Source: CSP1-5 sp964348275
GTDB taxonomy: Bacteria; Methylomirabilota; Methylomirabilia; Methylomirabilales; CSP1-5
Reading direction: 5' to 3'
Length of the DNA stretch: 64,000 nucleotides
NCBI GenBank assembly: GCA_964348275.1
Contig: CAYGBT010000006.1
Coordinates: forward strand, 33,520-97,519
In this document: one piece after another, positions 60,174 to 64,000 of the stretch
How the letters are laid out: each line of letters begins with the position of its first letter
Position numbering within the stretch: position 1 is the stretch's first letter
Translations under genes and position numbers: made by a program
The notes under the pieces: model-generated
The model's input: the letters and a program-made list of their open reading frames with translations, nothing else
Told to the model about the DNA's origin: nothing
Database searches by the model: none

Positions 60174-60377
60174 TCAATTTCGTGAAGCGATCGTGGCATT
60201 CAGGTCGGCCAGGAGCTGGTCGACATCGATGCCGTGGATTTTCGCCCCGACCTCGATATTGTCGTAACTAGCCCCAGAACAGCCGAGACATGCCACCCCG
60301 TACTGGGTAAAGACCGAGATGGTTTCTGGGTAAGTCTGGATGACATCTTCGATCTTCATCTTCTTATCGATATGCAT
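60174..60377 (-). CDS. DUF1858 domain protein
   Basis: A 67-residue protein. It has the DUF1858 start IEDVIQTYPETISVFTQYGVACLGCSG with the CxxC pair. The domain is found alone and at the start of iron-sulfur repair and redox proteins; the function is unclear. It is 72 nt upstream of cysE on the same strand, so the two may be cotranscribed. Confidence 0.8.
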   Translation of the reverse strand: MHIDKKMKIEDVIQTYPETISVFTQYGVACLGCSGASYDNIEVGAKIHGIDVDQLLADLNATIASRN

Positions 60378-60562
60378 CCCCCTTTTCCTCCTGATGGCCC
60401 TTTACCATCCACGGCCTGAACTTACATTGAGGGTAAATCCGGGAGATGCCACCAGTCAAGGAATTTTCGAGCCGCCTCGGTCTTTCCTGGGGAGTGGGAG
60501 ACTCCTCTCGGGGGTCCGGAAGGCCTGTTGACATTCTTTCCAGCCTCTCTTAGGGTGAGGAG

Positions 60563-62047
60563 GTGAACCGCAGTATTGCAGCCATCCTCAGGACTGTTCA
60601 GGATTACGCCCTGTTGCGCCAGATGGGTTTGGTGGCGTCAGAACAAGGTTTGCTGCCGGTTTACCTGGTTGGAGGCTTCATCCGCGATGCCTTCCTGAAT
60701 CGTCCACAGTCGCCCGACATCGACCTGGTGTCTGCCGATCCCCTTTCCCTGGGGCTGGCCCTCCAGCAACGCTTCGGTGGCAAAGTAATCTCCCTCGGCG
60801 AGGGGGTCTGTCGCGTGGTTTTCTCCCACAGAGGGGAGGAAGTGCAGGTGGATATCTCTCCTTTGCGCGGCAGCAATATTCTCGAGGACCTCGGGCGCCG
60901 AGACTTCACGATCAATGCATTGGCGATCTCTTTAGGGGAAATGTCACCCTCCATTATCGATCCTGTAGGTGGCCTGCAGGACCTTCAACAGAAGCGAATC
61001 CGCATGGGCGATCCGCAGGTGCTGACCGAAGACCCCCTGCGGCTTTTGCGGAGTGTTCGTTTGGCTGCTCATCTTGGATTTGAGATCGACGCGACCACGA
61101 CCCGGGCGATCCGTCGTCAGGCTTCGCTTCTGTCCCAAGTGGCTCCGGAGCGGGTCCGAGAGGAATTCTTTGAGATCCTGCATTGTGCGGAAGCCGGCCA
61201 CTGGCTTGCTGTATTGGATGAGCACGGTCTGCTCGAGGTTTTGCTCCCGGAGACCCGAGCGATGCGAGGATGCCTGCAGGGGCCCCCGCATCGTTTTGAT
61301 GTCTTCACCCATTCCCTGGAGACCGTCCGGTCCCTGGACCGTATCCTCATTTCGCTTTCGAAACTGTTGCCCCATGAGGTTGTATCGCTCATTGGGCCCA
61401 TCCAAGGGGAGGTAGAAGGGGGGATCAGTAAACAGGCCCTTCTCCGCTTTACGGCCCTCCTGCATGACGCGGGAAAGCCACAGACGCGGTCGACGGTAGA
61501 CGGGCAGATCCGGTTCTTGGGACATGCCGAGCGAGGGGCAGACATCGTTCACGAGGTCAATCACCGGCTGCGCCTGGGGTCCCGGGCCTCCGCGATGACG
61601 GTGACCCTGGTCCGGCAACATCTCCGTCCCCTCTTGCTGCGGCAGGCCAAGACCATCACCTCCCGGGCTCGTTATCGATTTTGGCGAGACCTCGGTTCTT
61701 TAGCTGCTGATCTCCTTCTCCTCTCCCTGGCCGATTTGCGAGCAACCGAGGGGGGAGAGGGAAGGGCCTTTCGAGGGCACCTCCGATTCGTGCGAGACAT
61801 GTTCACTTTCTACCGTGAAAGGATGCAAGCAAGCGTAGACGCTGGCGAGCCAACTAGCCTATTGGATGGTCATGAGCTGATGGCCCAGATGGACCTGCCT
61901 CCCGGACCTTTTGTTGGATTTCTATTGGAGCGGCTTCGGGAGGAGGTCAGTATCGGCTCTGTCACGACTAAGGAAGAGGCCTTACAGTTCCTCAAACGAC
62001 ACTTGAACACGCTGATGGACGAGTTCACAAAGGGTGAAGCGCCTTGA
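60563..62047 (+). CDS. cca: CCA-adding enzyme / poly(A) polymerase family with HD domain
   Basis: A 494-residue class-II nucleotidyltransferase. The head domain has YLVGGFIRDAFLNRPQSPDIDLVSA with the GG..RD and DxD catalytic motifs, then RRDFTINALAISL and EDPLRLLRSVRLAAHLGFEI. A C-terminal HD-type region has ALLHDAGKPQT. It adds or repairs the tRNA 3' CCA end. The tRNA-Gly gene downstream encodes its own CCA, so repair would be a main task. GTG 60563 follows AGGGTGAGGAG. Confidence 0.9.
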   Translation: MNRSIAAILRTVQDYALLRQMGLVASEQGLLPVYLVGGFIRDAFLNRPQSPDIDLVSADPLSLGLALQQRFGGKVISLGEGVCRVVFSHRGEEVQVDISPLRGSNILEDLGRRDFTINALAISLGEMSPSIIDPVGGLQDLQQKRIRMGDPQVLTEDPLRLLRSVRLAAHLGFEIDATTTRAIRRQASLLSQVAPERVREEFFEILHCAEAGHWLAVLDEHGLLEVLLPETRAMRGCLQGPPHRFDVFTHSLETVRSLDRILISLSKLLPHEVVSLIGPIQGEVEGGISKQALLRFTALLHDAGKPQTRSTVDGQIRFLGHAERGADIVHEVNHRLRLGSRASAMTVTLVRQHLRPLLLRQAKTITSRARYRFWRDLGSLAADLLLLSLADLRATEGGEGRAFRGHLRFVRDMFTFYRERMQASVDAGEPTSLLDGHELMAQMDLPPGPFVGFLLERLREEVSIGSVTTKEEALQFLKRHLNTLMDEFTKGEAP

Positions 62048-62081
62048 TCTCTCACGGAAAGGGTGATATGAGTGCCTCCGA

Positions 62082-62237
62082 ATGATGCGACGCATGGATG
62101 AGAATAGTGAGGGCCAAGGGAGAGAGGTCCTGCCAGAGGAAGCACGGAGGGTGGGAACTCGGCACATGGTCTTGGGATTCCTGGTTCTCCTCATCCTTCT
62201 TTTCCTTATCTCGTGGTGTTCTTTACCCGGAGGGTAA
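62082..62237 (+). CDS. Possible small single-span membrane protein
   Basis: A 51-residue frame with a charged N-terminus (MDENSEGQGREVLPEEARR) and one C-terminal membrane helix (MVLGFLVLLILLFLISW). It ends just before the likely GTG start (62243) of the next lipoprotein gene. There is no strong ribosome site. Its composition (acidic head plus clean helix) is gene-like, but it is a weak call. Confidence 0.35.
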   Translation: MMRRMDENSEGQGREVLPEEARRVGTRHMVLGFLVLLILLFLISWCSLPGG

Positions 62238-62242
62238 TTGGT

Positions 62243-62650
62243 GTGACAAACGCGTGCAGGGCGATTGGACTTTTCATGGCGACATCCTTGGCCTTTGCCG
62301 CTTGCTCTCCGGCTGAGGGCCCTGAGTCGATCGCCCAAAGCTTCGTCGAGCGGTATTACGTTCACCCTGATCTTTCCAGGGCAAAGGCCTTGGCGCACGG
62401 CCTGGCCCGCCACAAGATCGATAAGGAGGAACAGCTCCTTCAGGCGGTGACGCGAGGGACGGGGGCGGGGGACCGGGAGGTTTCCTACAGCCTATATACG
62501 TCGCGGAAAATGGGAGAGGACAGGATCTTCTTTGTCTACGATCTTGCTATCTCGGTGGATCGCCGGGTGATGAAGAAGCGGGCCTACATCTCGACCTCCC
62601 GTGTAAAGGAGGGTTGGCGAGTGACCAATTATCAGGAGGAAGATCGCTGA
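62243..62650 (+). CDS. Predicted lipoprotein of unknown function
   Basis: A 135-residue lipoprotein. The signal peptide (AIGLFMATSLAFAAC) ends in a FAAC lipobox, and the mature part has mixed helix and strand (SIAQSFVERYYVHPDLSRAK, then DREVSYSLYTSRKMGEDRI and KKRAYISTSRVKEGWRV). GTG 62243 has GGAGGG eight bases upstream, better than GTG 62213. No named family is recognised. Confidence 0.6.
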   Translation: MTNACRAIGLFMATSLAFAACSPAEGPESIAQSFVERYYVHPDLSRAKALAHGLARHKIDKEEQLLQAVTRGTGAGDREVSYSLYTSRKMGEDRIFFVYDLAISVDRRVMKKRAYISTSRVKEGWRVTNYQEEDR

Positions 62651-62670
62651 GCCATGTGGCCACTTGCCCG

Positions 62671-62699
62671 TTGACAGCCGGCGTGCTCTTTGCTATAGG
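62671..62699 (+). promoter_or_regulatory. Predicted sigma70 promoter for tRNA-Gly
   Basis: TTGACA (62671-62676), a 17-base spacer and TATAGG (62694-62699), 14 bases before the tRNA. This is a strong, well-spaced promoter as expected for a tRNA. Confidence 0.7.
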
Positions 62700-62712
62700 T
62701 AAATTCCCCTGA

Positions 62713-62787
<75 letters not shown>

Positions 62788-62926
62788 CCTGAACAGCCCG
62801 AATCCTGCCGGTTTATCAACTTCCTTGGCTTTCCCCAATCCACCCTTGTGACGGGCCTCAACCCCGAGACATCGTATGGCCTACCGTTCGCCGCGTCTTG
62901 GTGATTTCATTGCACCGACTCGGGTG

Positions 62927-62955
62927 TTGACACGGTCCGGCTTCTGGGGGAGAAT
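62927..62955 (+). promoter_or_regulatory. Predicted sigma70 promoter for folE
   Basis: TTGACA (62927-62932), a 17-base spacer and GAGAAT (62950-62955, four of six matches), 88 bases before the GTG of folE. Confidence 0.45.
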
Positions 62956-63042
62956 GTTTTTGTGTGCGTGGCAGATTCGCCGATGTATATTTCGGGTGAG
63001 CAGGGGCTCCCCATTTCTTTTTGACCTCTCAGGAGGAGAGGC

Positions 63043-63642
63043 GTGCACCAGCGGCGGCGAAAGATTCCGTCAGAGGCATGCGGAGACACCTTCGTGCAGG
63101 GCCTCATCCGGGACCTGCTGAAGGAGTTGGGTGAAGACCCGCATCGTGAGGGGCTTTGGCAGACTCCGGAGCGCATGGCGAAGGCCTTCCGATATCTCAC
63201 CAGCGGCTACGGAAAGGATCTGTCAGAGGTGCTCAACAGCGCCATTTTTACCGAGGCGTACGACGAAATGGTCTTGGTAAAAGACATCGACGTCTTCAGT
63301 TTGTGTGAACATCATCTCCTTCCGTTCTTTGGGAAGTGTCATGTGGCGTACATCCCGAAGAGGAAGATCCTTGGTCTGAGCAAAATCGTCCGATTGGTCG
63401 AGATGTATAGCAGGCGCCTTCAGGTCCAAGAGCGACTGACACAACAGATTGCTCAAACCCTCAAGCAGGCCGTACAGCCACGGGGGGTGGGGGTCGTGAT
63501 CGAAGCTTATCATTTTTGCATGATGATGCGGGGGGTGGAGCAGCAGAACTCCAAAGCGGTCACGAGCGCCATGTTGGGGGTTTTCCAGTCGAACCCTGGG
63601 ACGCGGAACGAGTTCGTACAGCTCATCAACAACAAGGCTTGA
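63043..63642 (+). CDS. folE: GTP cyclohydrolase I FolE
   Basis: A 199-residue enzyme. The zinc ligands are C88 and H91 in FSLCEHHLLPFFGKCHVAYIP, and C159 in YHFCMMMRGVEQQNS. GLSKIVRLVEMYSRRLQVQERLT and GLWQTPERMAKAF are typical. It turns GTP to dihydroneopterin triphosphate at the start of folate or tetrahydrobiopterin synthesis. GTG 63043 has AGGAGGAG upstream. It is monocistronic as seen. Confidence 0.97.
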   Translation: MHQRRRKIPSEACGDTFVQGLIRDLLKELGEDPHREGLWQTPERMAKAFRYLTSGYGKDLSEVLNSAIFTEAYDEMVLVKDIDVFSLCEHHLLPFFGKCHVAYIPKRKILGLSKIVRLVEMYSRRLQVQERLTQQIAQTLKQAVQPRGVGVVIEAYHFCMMMRGVEQQNSKAVTSAMLGVFQSNPGTRNEFVQLINNKA

Positions 63643-63763
63643 ATCCTGGGTAGGGGTGTTTGGGTCTCTTCGGAGCAGCACGTTTTTGAACTGCCTATGA
63701 TTGAGGCAGAGTTTCCGTGGGATGTGGGGGCAATAAGTTCCGGTTGAGGACGTTGGGTCTAAA

Positions 63764-63934
63764 ATGAAAGGATTTTCTAGGAAAGTGCCTGTAGTGGTAT
63801 GGGAGTTGCAGTTTCCGTCCGCGTTACCCCTCTACGTGGCAGGATGGTCCGTCGAAGAGTCAAAGACGTCAGGGGCATCCCAGGAGGGCAACGTAGTGCC
63901 GGAGACAGCAGGAAGGACCGAACATGCGGGATAA
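63764..63934 (+). CDS. Possible small protein overlapping the next gene
   Basis: A 56-residue frame (MKGFSRKVPVVVWELQFPSA ...) that ends in TAA after the start of the next gene (ATG 63924), which overlaps by 11 nt. It has no ribosome site of note and no family match. Retained only because the overlap suggests possible coupling. Confidence 0.3.
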   Translation: MKGFSRKVPVVVWELQFPSALPLYVAGWSVEESKTSGASQEGNVVPETAGRTEHAG

Positions 63935-64000
63935 GGAAAGGTACCACACGGAGGTTGAGGCCTTACAGGGGCAGGTAAAGGGGCTGGAGGAAGAGGTGTA
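63924..64000 (+). CDS. Coiled-coil protein, N-terminal fragment
   Basis: Begins MRDKERYHTEVEALQGQVKG and then LEEEV, and runs off the window. The start has AGGAAGGA upstream. It shows a strongly charged heptad pattern typical of a coiled coil. The rest of the protein lies outside the window, so no function can be assigned. Confidence 0.5.
   Translation, partial: MRDKERYHTEVEALQGQVKGLEEEV

Noticed and set aside
60528..60556. TTGACA-17-TAGGGT as a promoter for cca
   Set aside because: The -10 is weak and overlaps the ribosome site; the transcript would begin at the start codon.

Overview
This is a high-GC bacterial chromosome segment with tightly packed genes, ATGA-type overlapping starts, several GTG starts and sigma70-like promoters of the TTGACA-17-TAtaaT type. 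There is no plasmid, phage or CRISPR signature. Two branched-chain amino acid (Liv-type) ABC transporters, several ECF sigma/anti-sigma pairs, a PAS-rich histidine kinase and an uncultured-style gene mix suggest a soil or subsurface Gram-negative bacterium. The NC10/Methylomirabilota-Rokubacteria group is one possibility. That is an inference from gene content only; no rRNA gene lies in the window.

Layout. 1-3.6 kb: the tail of a substrate-binding protein gene followed by livHMGF. 3.7-15.6 kb: single genes of general metabolism (HAMP membrane protein, glutaredoxin-like protein, class-III aminotransferase, epimerase, plsY, Nudix hydrolase, Gfo/Idh/MocA oxidoreductase, two hydroxyacid dehydrogenases, FlK-like thioesterase, rtcA, FN3 protein). 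16.2-23.9 kb: a second complete Liv operon, then a D-glutamate cyclase-family gene and a histone-deacetylase-family gene that carries one in-frame UGA followed at once by a hairpin. 23.9-26.1 kb (minus strand): ECF sigma, anti-sigma, a small acidic-leucine protein and an Arg-rich DUF3106 protein. 26.1-31 kb: rlpA, an M23 peptidase and secA, with a textbook terminator and promoters. 31-44 kb: a long minus-strand block with a PAS kinase, a response regulator-PilZ protein, a mercuric-reductase-like flavoprotein, DUF488, nnrE, GMC oxidoreductase, a frameshifted DM13 gene, aquaporin, DUF4380, GH15 and glucose dehydrogenase. 44-53 kb: a second sigma/anti-sigma pair, MFS transporter, tandem PilZ protein, small lipoproteins, ACT protein, nth, a third sigma/anti-sigma pair and a remnant of an integron-type tyrosine recombinase. 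53-64 kb: a second HDAC-family gene, LD-carboxypeptidase, a frameshifted small gene, DUF1015, a zinc-finger/NodB deacetylase, cysE, DUF1858, cca, tRNA-Gly(CCC), folE and the start of a coiled-coil protein.

Two themes cut across the window. First, many intergenic spots hold degenerate GGTTCA/TGAACC unit arrays that face each other as imperfect palindromes. One such element lies in frame inside the ATPase domain of the histidine kinase, and others supply the start codon of one gene and the stop codon of another. Second, three genes are interrupted by a single event: the UGA in the HDAC-family gene at 23206, a probable 1-nt deletion in the DM13 gene near 38860, and a probable 1-nt deletion in a C-run near 56297. 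The UGA is the most interesting, because the sequence after it reads through without loss of family similarity and the hairpin geometry fits the loose bacterial SECIS consensus. A selenocysteine-containing HDAC-family enzyme is therefore a testable possibility, with a simple nonsense mutation as the alternative.
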